DNA of 64,000 bases from Lacrimispora xylanisolvens (GTDB lineage: Bacteria; Bacillota; Clostridia; Lachnospirales; Lachnospiraceae). Below are positions 1 through 9,498 of this stretch, one piece after another. Below the pieces are notes generated by a model. The model searched no databases. It saw nothing but the letters and a program-made list of their open reading frames with translations, and was not told the origin of the DNA. The stretch spans positions 4,763,501-4,827,500 of the forward strand of contig CP070896.1 in the NCBI GenBank assembly GCA_017084465.1, in the 5' to 3' direction. The position numbers and the translations under genes are program-made. Each line of letters opens with the position of its first letter. The stretch's first letter is position 1.

Positions 1-1
1 C

Positions 2-337
2 CGTTCTGCAATTCTGGCCGTTGATTCCGGGCAAAGAGAAGCGGGGCTTGCGCTGGGATTTTCCGAAGAAAAGGTAATGCTTCATTTTATCATACCTCCG
101 GCTCTTAGAAATTCAGTTCCAGTATTTGGTAATTATCTGGTAATGCTTATTAAGGATACCTCGCTGCTGGCAATGATCTCTGTGCAGGAACTGCTTCTTC
201 GTACTAAGACCTATGCTTCCCAGACATTTCTTACCGTAGAAGCCTATACACTTCTGGCAGTTGTATACTTATTGCTCAGTATTCCTCTTTCCCAGATGAC
301 CGGGATTTTAGAACGCAGACTGAAACGTATGCCGTAA
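2..337 (+). CDS. Polar amino-acid ABC transporter permease, C-terminal part
   Basis: The reading frame is open from base 2, so the 5' end lies outside the window. About 111 residues remain. They contain the cytoplasmic EAA loop (GQREAGLALGFSEEK), which docks to the ATPase in HisM/GlnP-type permeases, then two hydrophobic helices and a short basic C-terminus. By family, this inner-membrane subunit carries an amino acid across the membrane. The next gene encodes a matching substrate-binding lipoprotein. The ATPase is not visible and may lie upstream. Confidence 0.85.
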   Translation, partial: RSAILAVDSGQREAGLALGFSEEKVMLHFIIPPALRNSVPVFGNYLVMLIKDTSLLAMISVQELLLRTKTYASQTFLTVEAYTLLAVVYLLLSIPLSQMTGILERRLKRMP

Positions 338-379
338 CTTAATTGAAACTATAAACAAGAAAAGAAAGGCAGGAGAATT

Positions 380-1264
380 ATGAAAAAAAGGAAAACAGCA
401 AAAAGAATCGCTGCGCTGGCCGTGATGGCTGCAATTGCACTCACTGGGTGTAGTCAGAATGCAGCAGGTAAAAGTACTGCTTCTGAACAGGGGACAGGAG
501 AGTCCGCCATGTTAAAGAAGATTAAAGAAAAGGGGTCCATACTGATTGGTTCTTCCAATGATGCACCATTTTGCTATATGGATGTAGAGAGTGGACAATT
601 AAAGGGAATTGATATTGAGATATTAAAAGAAATCTGCAAGCGTCTGGGTATTGGGGATATTAAAATGAAGGAGGTTGATTTTTCCAATCTTCTGGTAGAA
701 CTGAATAATAACAATGTGGATATGGTTGTAGACGGGATGTATGTAAAGGATGAAAGATTGCAGATTGCAGCATTTACAGATAAATGGTACCAGGAGGGAG
801 AGGCAGTTGTTATACCCGCAGATTCAGCAATTAAAAGCAAAGAGGATTTAAAAGACAAAACAATCGGAGCGCAGCCGGGAACTGCATTTTATGAAACAGC
901 GCAAAAGTGGCTGGATGAAGGAAAAATAGGGGAACTACTTGCTTACGACAATCAGGCTACATTAATGACAGCGGTTAACACGGGTAAGGTGGATGCTGTT
1001 GTAACTGACGGAATTGTTGCCGGCTTTACGCTTTCCGCAGACAGTTCCTTAAAACTAAAGCTTTTAGCTCCTTACGAGGCGGAGGCAAGCGGACAGATTG
1101 GAGCAGCAGTCCGCTTCCAGGATAAGGACTTCTTAGATGAAATCAACAAGTGCCTGAATGAGATGAAGGAAGATGGTACCTTAACCAAAATATTAAAATC
1201 CTATGGACTGACCGATGATTATTTCGTGGGAGTAGAGGATGGGAAAACAAAGAATGTAAAATAG
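380..1264 (+). CDS. Amino-acid ABC transporter substrate-binding lipoprotein (SBP_bac_3)
   Basis: A 294-residue protein with a basic N-terminus, a hydrophobic signal segment and lipobox LTGC (Cys24), so it is predicted to be a lipid-anchored extracellular binding protein. The mature part has family 3 features: an early IGSSNDAPFCYMD segment, the GIDIEILKEICKRLG segment, and VDAVVTDG late in the protein. It should capture a polar amino acid for the permease encoded 42 bp upstream. A GCAGGAG ribosome binding site precedes the ATG. The ligand cannot be read from sequence. The adjacent dehydrogenase and aminotransferase hint at a gamma-amino acid such as GABA, which is inference only. Confidence 0.9.
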   Translation: MKKRKTAKRIAALAVMAAIALTGCSQNAAGKSTASEQGTGESAMLKKIKEKGSILIGSSNDAPFCYMDVESGQLKGIDIEILKEICKRLGIGDIKMKEVDFSNLLVELNNNNVDMVVDGMYVKDERLQIAAFTDKWYQEGEAVVIPADSAIKSKEDLKDKTIGAQPGTAFYETAQKWLDEGKIGELLAYDNQATLMTAVNTGKVDAVVTDGIVAGFTLSADSSLKLKLLAPYEAEASGQIGAAVRFQDKDFLDEINKCLNEMKEDGTLTKILKSYGLTDDYFVGVEDGKTKNVK

Positions 1265-1287
1265 TTGTGAAAGAGAGAGGCATTGAT

Positions 1288-2418
1288 ATGAATTTTCAAT
1301 ATTACCTGCCGGTCAATCTGGTATTTGGACGAGGGAAAGCGGATTTAATCGGTGAAAAAGCGGCATTACTTGGTAAGCGGGCTCTCGTTGTAACAGGGGG
1401 GAAGAGTACAAAAGAATCCGGTCTCCTTGCCAGAACGGAAGAACTGCTTAAAAAAGAGGGGGTCGTAAGTGTGCTGTTTGACAGGGCGGAGCCAAATCCC
1501 ACCACAACGACAGTATATGAAGGTGCAGGCATCGCTTCTGAGGAAGGGTGCGATCTGGTGGTGGCTCTTGGAGGCGGAAGCAGTCTGGATGCAGCAAAAG
1601 GAATTGCTTTTCAGGCGGTTAATGGTGGGGATATCAATGAGTACATTTTTGGAAAAAAGGTTAGTGATAAGGTGCTTCCGGTACTGGCAGTTCCCACCAC
1701 CTGCGGCACCGGAAGTGAAGGCAATGGATTTGCAGTGATGACAAACCCGGATACGCTGGATAAAAAATCACTCCGATGCAGTGCCATTGTCCCGGCATGT
1801 TCCATCATCGATCCCTTGCTGATGACTACAATGCCAAAGACAGTTTTAGCATCGGTGGGGTTTGACGCCCTTTGCCATAACATGGATGCTTATTTATCTG
1901 CCATATCCCAGCCGCTTACAGACATGATGGCTTTGGAGGGAATCCGGCTTGCAGCAGATAGTTTAATGAGGGTTTACAAAGACAGCCAGGATTTAGACAG
2001 CTGGGAAAAACTGTGCCTTGCAAGTACCTTAGGCGGTATGGTGATCAATACAGCGGGAGTGACTGCCCTCCATGGAATGGAGCATCCAGTAAGCGGACTT
2101 AAAAATGCAATTCATGGCAGAGGGCTGGCAGCCCTGGCGCCATCTGTATATGAAGCTTCCATAAAAGGTTCACCGGAAAAATTTGCCGCCATGTCAAAAA
2201 TTCTGGGAGGGAAAGAGGAAGCTGATTTTGTGGATCAGATCAAAAATCTCATTGGGGAACTTAAGCTGACGGAAACTCTGGGAGATATGGGAATCAAAGT
2301 TACCGACATACCTTGGCTGACAGAAAACTGTATTAAGATTTCTGCCGCAAGTATTGCAAATCACCCGGTTGTTTTTAGCCGGGAGGAGATCAGTGATATC
2401 TATACAAAATCAATATAA
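1288..2418 (+). CDS. Iron-containing alcohol dehydrogenase (possible 4-hydroxybutyrate dehydrogenase)
   Basis: A group III alcohol dehydrogenase of about 376 residues. Visible signatures are the NAD(P)-binding GGGSSLDAAKG motif, TTCGTGSE, and the metal-binding segments GFDALCHNMDAY and HGMEHPVSG to HGRGLAALAP, which carry the Asp and His ligands. An in-frame GTG at 1267 could start translation, but the ATG at 1288 has an AGAGAGAGG site at good spacing and is preferred. The family reduces aldehydes or semialdehydes with NAD(P)H. The gene follows the binding protein by only 23 bp and precedes a GABA-type aminotransferase, so reduction of succinate semialdehyde to 4-hydroxybutyrate is plausible but unproven. 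Confidence 0.85.
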   Translation: MNFQYYLPVNLVFGRGKADLIGEKAALLGKRALVVTGGKSTKESGLLARTEELLKKEGVVSVLFDRAEPNPTTTTVYEGAGIASEEGCDLVVALGGGSSLDAAKGIAFQAVNGGDINEYIFGKKVSDKVLPVLAVPTTCGTGSEGNGFAVMTNPDTLDKKSLRCSAIVPACSIIDPLLMTTMPKTVLASVGFDALCHNMDAYLSAISQPLTDMMALEGIRLAADSLMRVYKDSQDLDSWEKLCLASTLGGMVINTAGVTALHGMEHPVSGLKNAIHGRGLAALAPSVYEASIKGSPEKFAAMSKILGGKEEADFVDQIKNLIGELKLTETLGDMGIKVTDIPWLTENCIKISAASIANHPVVFSREEISDIYTKSI

Positions 2419-2448
2419 ATGCCTGATCAAGGCAAAAAGGAGGAACTT

Positions 2449-3798
2449 ATGCTGAGAGATGCATTGCCAGAAATAAAAACACCCCTGCCAGGACCGAAAG
2501 CGGGAGCAGTTTTAAAACGGAGAGAGGAAGCGGTGCCTGGCGCCATTAAATCGGTCTATCCCTGTGTAATCGGCAGAGGAGAGGGTGCCATGCTGGAAGA
2601 TTTGGATGGAAACCGGTTTCTTGACTGGGTAGGCGGTGTGGGGGTATTAAACATTGGCTACAGTCACCCGGAAATTGTGGAAGCAGTAAAGGAACAGTCA
2701 GAAAAATATTTTCATGGAATGATGAATATCGTCACCCACGAAGGATACATAGCCCTTGCGGAAAAAATGAATGAAATTGTTCCTCTGAAATCGGATAGAA
2801 AGAAAACCATGTTTGCCAATTCCGGTGCGGAAGCAATTGAAAATGCCGTAAAAATTGCAAAGTCCTACACAGGAAGACCGAATATTATTGTATTTTCCGG
2901 TGCATTTCATGGCAGAACTCTTCTTGCTGCAACAATGACCGCAAAAAAAACCTATGCCTTTGGAATCGGGCCGTTCCCAGATGGAATTTACCGGGCAGAA
3001 TTCCCCTATTTATACAGAAAGCCAGAAGGATTAGGCGACAGCGAAACACTGGGATATTATATGGAAAAGCTTAAGAAGGTGTTTGAGGAAGCATCTCCCG
3101 CAGAACATGTGGCAGCTGTGGTGGTGGAACCGGTTCAGGGAGAAGGGGGATTCGTCCCGGCTCCTATAGAATGGGTACAGGCACTAAGAAATATTTGTGA
3201 TGATAATGGAATATTGCTGATCGCAGATGAGGTGCAGACCGGTTTTGCCCGTTCCGGCCGTATGTTTGTCTCAAATTATTGGAAAGATGCCGGCTGTGCA
3301 CCGGATATACTGGCTTCCGCCAAGTCAATCGCAGGAGGATTGCCGTTAAGTGCAGTCACGGCAGCTGCGGAGATATTTGATGGTGTAAAAGGTGGAATTA
3401 TAGGGGGAACCTTTGGTGGAAATGCTCTTGCATGTGCATCTGCTTTAAAAGTAATTGAAATTATGGAACGGGATGATCTGTGTTCCCGCTCCCTCGAGAT
3501 CGCCGATCGATGCAAAAGCCGGTTTGAATTTTGGAAAGAGCGATTTGAAGAGGTAGGAGATGTGAGAGGAATTGGCTGTATGATGGGAATTGAATTTGTG
3601 ACAGACAAACAGAGTAAACATCCCAATCCAGTACTGGTAAAAGATGTGGTTGAATACTGTGTAAACCACGGGCTGATCGTGGAGAATGCGGGAGCATATT
3701 CCAATGTGGTCCGTTTCCTTTGTCCGTTAGTGGTGACAGATTCCCAGCTTGAAAGCGGGCTTACAATATTGGAAGCAGCCATTGAGGCTTGCAGGTAA
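2449..3798 (+). CDS. Class III aminotransferase (GABA aminotransferase-like)
   Basis: A PLP-dependent fold-type I aminotransferase of about 449 residues. The class III pattern is clear: FANSGAEAIENAVKIAK near the N-terminus, FHGRT, the DEVQTGFARSG stretch with the PLP-contacting Asp, and the Schiff-base lysine in ASAKSIAGGLP. An ATG at 2419 directly abuts the upstream stop. The ATG at 2449 has AAGGAGG five bases ahead and is the better start. It belongs to the same transcription unit as the alcohol dehydrogenase and ends at a terminator. GABA or another omega-amino acid is the likely donor; ornithine or acetylornithine cannot be excluded. Confidence 0.88.
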   Translation: MLRDALPEIKTPLPGPKAGAVLKRREEAVPGAIKSVYPCVIGRGEGAMLEDLDGNRFLDWVGGVGVLNIGYSHPEIVEAVKEQSEKYFHGMMNIVTHEGYIALAEKMNEIVPLKSDRKKTMFANSGAEAIENAVKIAKSYTGRPNIIVFSGAFHGRTLLAATMTAKKTYAFGIGPFPDGIYRAEFPYLYRKPEGLGDSETLGYYMEKLKKVFEEASPAEHVAAVVVEPVQGEGGFVPAPIEWVQALRNICDDNGILLIADEVQTGFARSGRMFVSNYWKDAGCAPDILASAKSIAGGLPLSAVTAAAEIFDGVKGGIIGGTFGGNALACASALKVIEIMERDDLCSRSLEIADRCKSRFEFWKERFEEVGDVRGIGCMMGIEFVTDKQSKHPNPVLVKDVVEYCVNHGLIVENAGAYSNVVRFLCPLVVTDSQLESGLTILEAAIEACR

Positions 3799-3833
3799 TT
3801 AGGATTTAAATAAATAAAATAAGGGTTTTAAGG

Positions 3834-3864
3834 CAGCGGAGTGCTTATGCATTCCGCTGTTTTA
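3834..3864 (+). terminator. Rho-independent terminator after the aminotransferase
   Basis: An 11-bp stem (CAGCGGAGTGC paired with GCATTCCGCTG, one G-U pair) with a TTAT loop, followed by TTTT. It closes the amino-acid uptake and catabolism unit. Confidence 0.85.
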
Positions 3865-3931
3865 GTCGTCTGGGTAAAATGAAAGATTTTCTTACAAATA
3901 TTTCCAATTAGTTGAAGATTAACTGATTGTG

Positions 3932-3961
3932 TTGACACATGGTAGCATTTGTCATTATAAT
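3932..3961 (+). promoter_or_regulatory. Sigma-A-type promoter for the dockerin gene
   Basis: TTGACA at 3932-3937 and TATAAT at 3956-3961 with an 18-bp spacer, about 65 bp before the start codon at 4027. Both hexamers match consensus. Confidence 0.75.
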
Positions 3962-4026
3962 AAAATAATGTATGATTTACATATAACTGGTAATGAAAAT
4001 ACTTAAGGGTATTATGGGAGAAACAG

Positions 4027-6408
4027 ATGAGAAAGTATAAAAAAGCTGGCAGGATGGCAGCAATTCTTGCCAGTATTCTGGTGATCGATTCTTTTGTAGG
4101 ACCGATATCGCCTTACATAGATACGTATGCTTATACGAATAAGTCGGCGACGGTGAATGCTTCAACACTGAATGTGAGAAGCGGACCGGGTACTTCCTAT
4201 TCAATCGTTACAAAACTGACCAATGGTGCAGCCGTCACTGTGGTCAATGAAAAGAACGGATCGGATGGAGCCCTCTGGTATGAGATACGCTTTAACAATT
4301 CCAACGGACAAACCGTGTCAGGTTACGTTACAAAAAGCTATTTAAAATTTGCCGCAGTTTATACAAGCAATGCTGATTTTGAATCAAGACTGTCTGCACA
4401 GGGGTTCCCTGAAAGCTATAAGGCGCGTTTAAGGGCGCTTCATGCCCAGTATCCCAATTGGGTGTTTACTGCACAGAAAACCAATATAGACTGGAATACA
4501 GCAGTAAAGGAAGAGAGTCTGGTAGGAAAGACACTGGTACATACAAACAGTATGTCTTCCTGGAAATCCACGGAAACCGGTGCTTATGACTGGAACAACA
4601 GTACCTGGGTAGGATTTGACGGTAGCAGCTGGGTTACTGCATCAGAGGATATTGTAAAGTATTATATGGATCCCAGGAATTTCCTGGACGAAACCAATGT
4701 ATTTCAGTTTTTAACACATACCTATGACAGCAACAAGCATACAATGGAAGGATTAAATACCATGGTTAAGGGGACCTTCCTGTCAGGAGGTACCGTTAAT
4801 ACAGATACGTCCCAGTCAGGCGGAACCACCTCACCAGAGAGTGGTACGTCTAATAATTCAGGTAATTCCTCAGGTCCCGGAGCCAACATAGGTCCTGGCG
4901 GAAAACCGAAACACAGGGTTCTTCTTCCGGCAATGTAAGCCAGGAATCACCCCATGCCTCCATTACACCTAACCATGCGGCTGTTCTTATGGATTATGGG
5001 CCCGGAGCAAGTCTTACCGGACCTTCTGCTTCTGCGCCTTCTACTGGGACTACCACTGGTAGCGGTGCTTATTCCAACATGATTATGAATGCAGCCACGC
5101 AGTCCGGGGTTAATCCTTATGTTCTGGCAGCGATGATTATTCAGGAGCAGGGTTCTGCAGGTACCGGCAAAAGTATTTCCGGCACAGAATCAGGCTATGC
5201 CGGATTTTACAATTTCTTTAATATTGAAGCATATCAGTCTGGAAACATGACTGCTGTGCAAAGAGGATTATGGTGGGCGTCTCAGGCAGGCAATTATGAA
5301 CGTCCGTGGAATTCGCCGGAAAAATCAATTTTAGGCGGCGCATTATATTATGGTAATAACTACGTAAAAGTTGGGCAGGATACATTTTATCTGAAGAAAT
5401 TTAATGTACAGGGGGGCGAATCTGTATAAACATCAGTATATGACCAATGTGCAGGGTGCGGCATCCGAAGCTGCGGTGTATTCAAAGGCTTATAATAATG
5501 ATATGAAACAGACTGCTTTGGAATTTAAAATTCCGGTTTATAATAATATGCCTGAAAATCCCTGCAGCCAGCCTACTGGTGATGGTAATCCAAATAACAA
5601 GCTTTCAGGTCTTAGTGTAGATGGATTTGTTATGACACCAAGCTTTGACCGGGATACTAAAGAATATAATCTGATTGTGGATTCTGGCGTGACCAGCATT
5701 AAAGTGAATGCTTCTGCACTGTATTCTGCTTCTAACGTAAGCGGAACCGGGACTATTGCACTTCAAAATGGTAATAATGATATTAAAGTTTCCGTTACTG
5801 CACAGAACGGTAATGTGAGGGAGTATATTCTTCATGTAGTCAGACAGGCAAACGGACCGACCTATAATTCCGGAAGCAGTACTCCAAGTAACCCCGGTTC
5901 TACCGGTGGCAACAGTTCTTCCGGCAGTAATAGTTCTTCCGGCAGTAATAGTTCTTCCGGCAGTAACAGTTCTTCCGGCAACAACAGTTCTTCCGGCAGC
6001 AGGGGACCAGGAGTTTCCAATCCATCCTCAGAAACAAGTGCCGGAACACCAGGCGGCAGCAATATTACCATAGCACCCGAAGGATCCTCCAATATATCGG
6101 TTCAGGCATCTACCGGGGCTGCACAGGGACCGGGAAGCCCTGCCCAGACACAGGCACAAACCCAAACTCAGGCCCAGACACAGCCGGCCCAGACACAGTC
6201 AACCTCTGGAAACACCGCCTCAAAAGGGAGTGGTGATGTAAACGGTGACGGAAAAGTGAACAGTCTGGATGTATTAAAGCTGCAGAGATATCTTCTGGGT
6301 CTGGAACATCTGTCAGATGCTGGGAAAGCAGCAGCTGATTTAAATGGAGACGGAAAAGTAAATTCCCAGGATCTTCTTCTGCTGCAGAAGAAAGTACTTG
6401 GAATGTAA
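4027..6408 (+). CDS. Secreted SH3b-glucosaminidase with C-terminal type I dockerin (two frameshifts)
   Basis: After repair, about 793 residues. In order: signal peptide (about 1-36), bacterial SH3 domain (about 38-110, with LNVRSGPGTSYS), a low-complexity linker, a GH73-like glucosaminidase region (AAMIIQEQGSAG carries the likely catalytic Glu), a cadherin-like beta-sandwich, Ser/Gly and Gln/Thr-rich linkers, and a terminal dockerin with two calcium loops (DVNGDGKVNSLD and DLNGDGKVNSQD). The frame is broken twice: a base is missing near 4905-4916, and there is one G too many in the six-G run at 5411-5416. Expected role: peptidoglycan hydrolysis, docked to a cohesin partner. The next gene encodes a cohesin. 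Confidence 0.82.
5911..6000 (+). repeat. Five tandem 18-bp repeats coding for NSSSGS
   Basis: Five nearly identical 18-bp units encode NSSSGS (one copy NSSSGN) in the linker before the dockerin. It is a flexible in-frame linker that can change copy number without breaking the frame. A Gln/Thr/Ala-rich repeat coding for QTQAQTQ-type sequence follows at about 6143-6200. Confidence 0.9.
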
Positions 6409-6429
6409 GATTAGGAAATAGGAGACTAT

Positions 6430-8237
6430 ATGAATAGGAAACTGAAAAGATTGATCACCAGCCTGATGCTGGTTTGTATGATGGCAGTCGCAAGTCCCTG
6501 GGGCTGCATGGTATCCTTGGCATCGGATGCAAAGATTTCATTTTCTGACCCTTCCGTCATGGTGGGGAACGATGTAACTGTGAATATGAAAGTCACCAGC
6601 GATACACCCCCTGGGGACAGCAGAAATCATGCTGTCTTATGACCCCGGAATTCTGGAATTTGTAAGCGGAACCAGTGCCAACGGCGGAGCCGGAGCCATT
6701 AAGATACTTGGAACCATGAATTCTGCTGATCAGAAAGCCTTTAATTTCACATTGAAATTTAAATCATTAAAGGCAGGTAACGCAAAGATAAGTGTTACAT
6801 CCCAGGAAATTTATGATGTGAATTCCGCTGCCATATCATTATCAAAGCAGGGAAGCGCTACTGTTAAAGTCACATCTCCTGCAACAACCTCAAAGGATGC
6901 CACATTGAAATCCTTAAAGATTTCACCCGGAACCTTAACTCCTGCTTTTTCTGCAGCAGTGGACAGCTATACCGCAGAGGTTGATAAAGACACAGCAGAC
7001 CTTGTAGTCAACGCAGTTGCTTCCAATGCAGGAGCCCATGTAACCCTTCAGGGGGAAAAGGGATTAAAGGCCGGAGAGAATCAGGTTGTTGTGAAAGTAA
7101 CGGCAGAAGACGGTCAGACGATTAAAAATTATACGATTAAAGTCACCAAGCCGGAAGGAGGAGAAACCACTCCTGCAACCAATGGGGGCGGGGAGACTGG
7201 TGAAGCTCAGTTTAGCTCCGCTTCCGTAACCATTCGTGATGTTGTGTACAGCATTGCCTCATCCTTTGACGAAGCCACACTGCCAGAGGGATTTGAAGCG
7301 AAAACCTATCAGTATAAAGGTACTGAGGTGATGGCTGGAAAAGGTCTTGAAAAAGACATCCTCTTATTGTATTTAAAAGATGAGGGCGGTAACGGCGGAT
7401 TCTTTATCTATAATGAAGCAGCAGACAGCTGGTCTCAGTTTGTTGAGGTAAAAACCACTGAAAAAGCAGTTGTAATTATGCCTCTTGATACAGACACTGC
7501 GGCTCCGGAAGGCTTTAAAGAGCAGCAGATCGAAATTGATGGAATAAAGGTAACCGGCTGGGTTGCCGATTCGGAATCAAAGCCGGAATACTGTCTGTTC
7601 TATGGTATGAACTGGAATGGGGAAAAGAATTTCTACCGGTATGATCTTACCGAGAAGACCGTTCAGAGATATTTTGCTTCCGGAGTTACCAATGATAAAT
7701 ATGTGGAACTTGCCAAAACCTACAGCGATTTGCTTAAGGATTATCACTTGCAGTTCTATATATTAATCGCAATCAGCGTGCTGGCACTGGCATTACTGAT
7801 CATTGTGATTTTCCTGATCAAAAGAGGCGGCGGATCGGATATAAGGCCATATGATTCCGGAGAACCGTTCCATGATACAAAGATGAAGGACGAGCCCGTA
7901 AGCCGCAGGGAAAGCAGAGCACAGGCTGCGCAGCCTGCAAACGTAAAGCGTTACAGCCGGGAGGAGTTCGACGAAAGAACGGACAGGAAGTCTTTATTCC
8001 GATTTTGAAGAAGATAGTATGGACAGGCCTGATACATTCATCCCCAAGACCCCTGCTTATGAGGAAGAGGATGATTTTATGGAAGAGTCCAGTCTGGAAG
8101 AGATGGAGCAGAACTTAGCGCCGAAAAAAAGGGTTCATCAGACTCAGCCAGAGGAACGGAAAGGCGAAACCAAAAGAAGCAGAGAAGTGAATGAAAATGA
8201 CGATGATGACTTTGAGTTCATGGATCTTAATGACTAA
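6430..8237 (+). CDS. Membrane-anchored cohesin-domain protein (two frameshifts)
   Basis: After repair, about 601 residues. A signal peptide is followed by a cohesin-like beta-sandwich (about 33-150; ISFSDPSVMVGNDVTV, then LSYDPGILEFVSG), a cadherin-like domain (about 160-245), an unassigned extracellular domain, one transmembrane helix (ILIAISVLALALLIIVIFLI) and a charged acidic cytoplasmic tail. Frame breaks: one C too many in the five-C run at 6607-6611 and one T too many at 7993-7995. It lies 21 bp after the dockerin gene, so the two are probably cotranscribed. The likely role is to hold the dockerin-bearing hydrolase at the membrane surface. The cohesin call rests on pattern recognition rather than a profile search. 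Confidence 0.78.
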
Positions 8238-8260
8238 ATAATAAAATAAGTGAAAATACC

Positions 8261-8300
8261 AACGAGAGCGCCATGTTTTACAGGTGCTTTCGTTTTATTT
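8261..8300 (+). terminator. Rho-independent terminator after the cohesin gene
   Basis: A 12-bp stem, AACGAGAGCGCC with GGTGCTTTCGTT (two G-U pairs), and a T-rich tail. Confidence 0.8.
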
Positions 8301-8367
8301 ATCATAAAATTTTAGATATTTTTTTCTAGAAAAGGGAAAAAGCTAGGCTCCTGTCAAGTCTCTTCTA

Positions 8368-8396
8368 TTGAAAAGCCTAAATTGGTTTGATATAAT
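8368..8396 (+). promoter_or_regulatory. Promoter upstream of the GntR-mcsA-mcsB-clpC unit
   Basis: TTGAAA at 8368-8373, a 17-bp spacer and TATAAT at 8391-8396. No CtsR heptad repeat or CIRCE element is visible nearby. Confidence 0.65.
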
Positions 8397-8528
8397 AAAT
8401 TTCTGAGATGAAAAGAAAATTTGCCATTTGAATACAGAGTTTTATATACTGGCATATATTATATATTGAAAAATGCATTATCGTGTGCTATTATGTGTAT
8501 AACAGATATAACGAAAGATGGTGAAAAG

Positions 8529-8909
8529 ATGATATTGCAAATTGATTTTAACAGTGAGGAAGCCATTTACATTCAGCTTCGGAACCAGATAATCATAGGA
8601 ATCGCCACGGAAAGTATAAGAGAAGGAGACCCCTTGCCTTCCGTTCGCCAGATGGCCGATAATATAGGCATTAATATGCATACGGTAAATAAGGCGTACT
8701 CTGTTTTAAAACAGGAGGGATTTGTGAAACTGGACCGCCGGAAAGGAGCGGTTGTTTCCCTTGATGTAGATAAAATACAGGTTCTTGATGAGATGCGCAG
8801 GGATTTAAGCGTTGTATTAGCAAGAGGCATCTGCAAAAATATTTCGTGTGATGAGGTTCACCAGCTGGTTGATGAGATTTTTCAGTCATTTATGAAAAGC
8901 CAGAGATAA
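8529..8909 (+). CDS. GntR-family (YtrA-like) transcriptional regulator
   Basis: A short regulator of 126 residues. The N-terminus (AIYIQLRNQIIIGIATESIREGDPLPSVRQMADNIGINMHTVNKAYSVLKQEGFV) is a winged helix typical of GntR proteins. The short C-terminal helix region without a ligand domain is typical of the YtrA subfamily. An upstream in-frame start at 8421 would add 36 residues that look like untranslated leader, so the ATG at 8529 is chosen. It sits just before mcsA, where ctsR is normally found in Firmicutes. It may regulate this chaperone/protease operon, but that is inference from position. Confidence 0.85.
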   Translation: MILQIDFNSEEAIYIQLRNQIIIGIATESIREGDPLPSVRQMADNIGINMHTVNKAYSVLKQEGFVKLDRRKGAVVSLDVDKIQVLDEMRRDLSVVLARGICKNISCDEVHQLVDEIFQSFMKSQR

Positions 8910-8937
8910 CAGTGATTCCCTGGATTGGAGGTTCTAT

Positions 8938-9498
8938 ATGTTGTGCGAGAAGTGTAAGATTCGCGAAGCAAATATTCAATATACGGAAGTAGTTAATGGT
9001 GTGAAGAAAGAACACCATTTTTGTGCCCAATGTGCAAAAGAGATGGATTTTGGTGTGTATGCAGCTATTTTTGATGGGGAATTTCCTCTTGGCAAGCTGT
9101 TATCAGGTCTTCTTGGAATTGAAGATACCGAAAAAGGACCGGATAAACTGCAGCAGATTGCCTGTCCCACCTGCGGCACAAGCTACAGCGAGTTTGTAAA
9201 AGACAGCCGATTCGGCTGTGCAGACTGTTACAGCGTCTTTGGCCCGCTTATGGAGGACAGCATCAAACAGCTGCAGGGCAGTCTGATGCATACCGGAAAA
9301 ACACCGGCTTTCCAAAGGATGGATCATGAAAGCCAGAATGAAGATTCAGATGAAGACGGATCTGACAGCAGCAGAAACGAACTCTACGAACTGGATGCCA
9401 GGTTAAAAGAAGCGCTTCGGTTTGAGGATTACGAGACTGCAGCAGTTTGCAGAGACCGGATAAAAGAACTGAGGAAAGGGAATGAAGGCAATGCTTAA
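8938..9498 (+). CDS. mcsA: McsA-like zinc-binding, UVR-motif protein
   Basis: A 186-residue protein with two Cys-rich zinc-binding segments (CEKCKIREANIQY with FCAQC, then CPTCGTSYSEF with CADC) and a C-terminal UVR motif (ARLKEALRFEDYETAAVCRD). In Bacillus, McsA activates the arginine kinase McsB and couples it to CtsR and ClpC. The gene is followed by mcsB with a 17-bp overlap and then clpC, which confirms the call. A GGAGG site precedes the ATG. Confidence 0.92.
   Translation: MLCEKCKIREANIQYTEVVNGVKKEHHFCAQCAKEMDFGVYAAIFDGEFPLGKLLSGLLGIEDTEKGPDKLQQIACPTCGTSYSEFVKDSRFGCADCYSVFGPLMEDSIKQLQGSLMHTGKTPAFQRMDHESQNEDSDEDGSDSSRNELYELDARLKEALRFEDYETAAVCRDRIKELRKGNEGNA

Noticed and set aside
574..858. 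Minus-strand frame inside the amino-acid binding protein
   Set aside because: No ribosome binding site; lies wholly opposite a clear lipoprotein gene and has low-complexity composition.
5911..6000. Short tandem repeat as CRISPR array
   Set aside because: Units are contiguous 18-bp repeats with no spacers and lie in a coding linker.
5862..6092. Minus-strand frame with LLLPEEL repeats
   Set aside because: It is the antisense image of the Ser/Gly-rich linker repeat in the dockerin gene.
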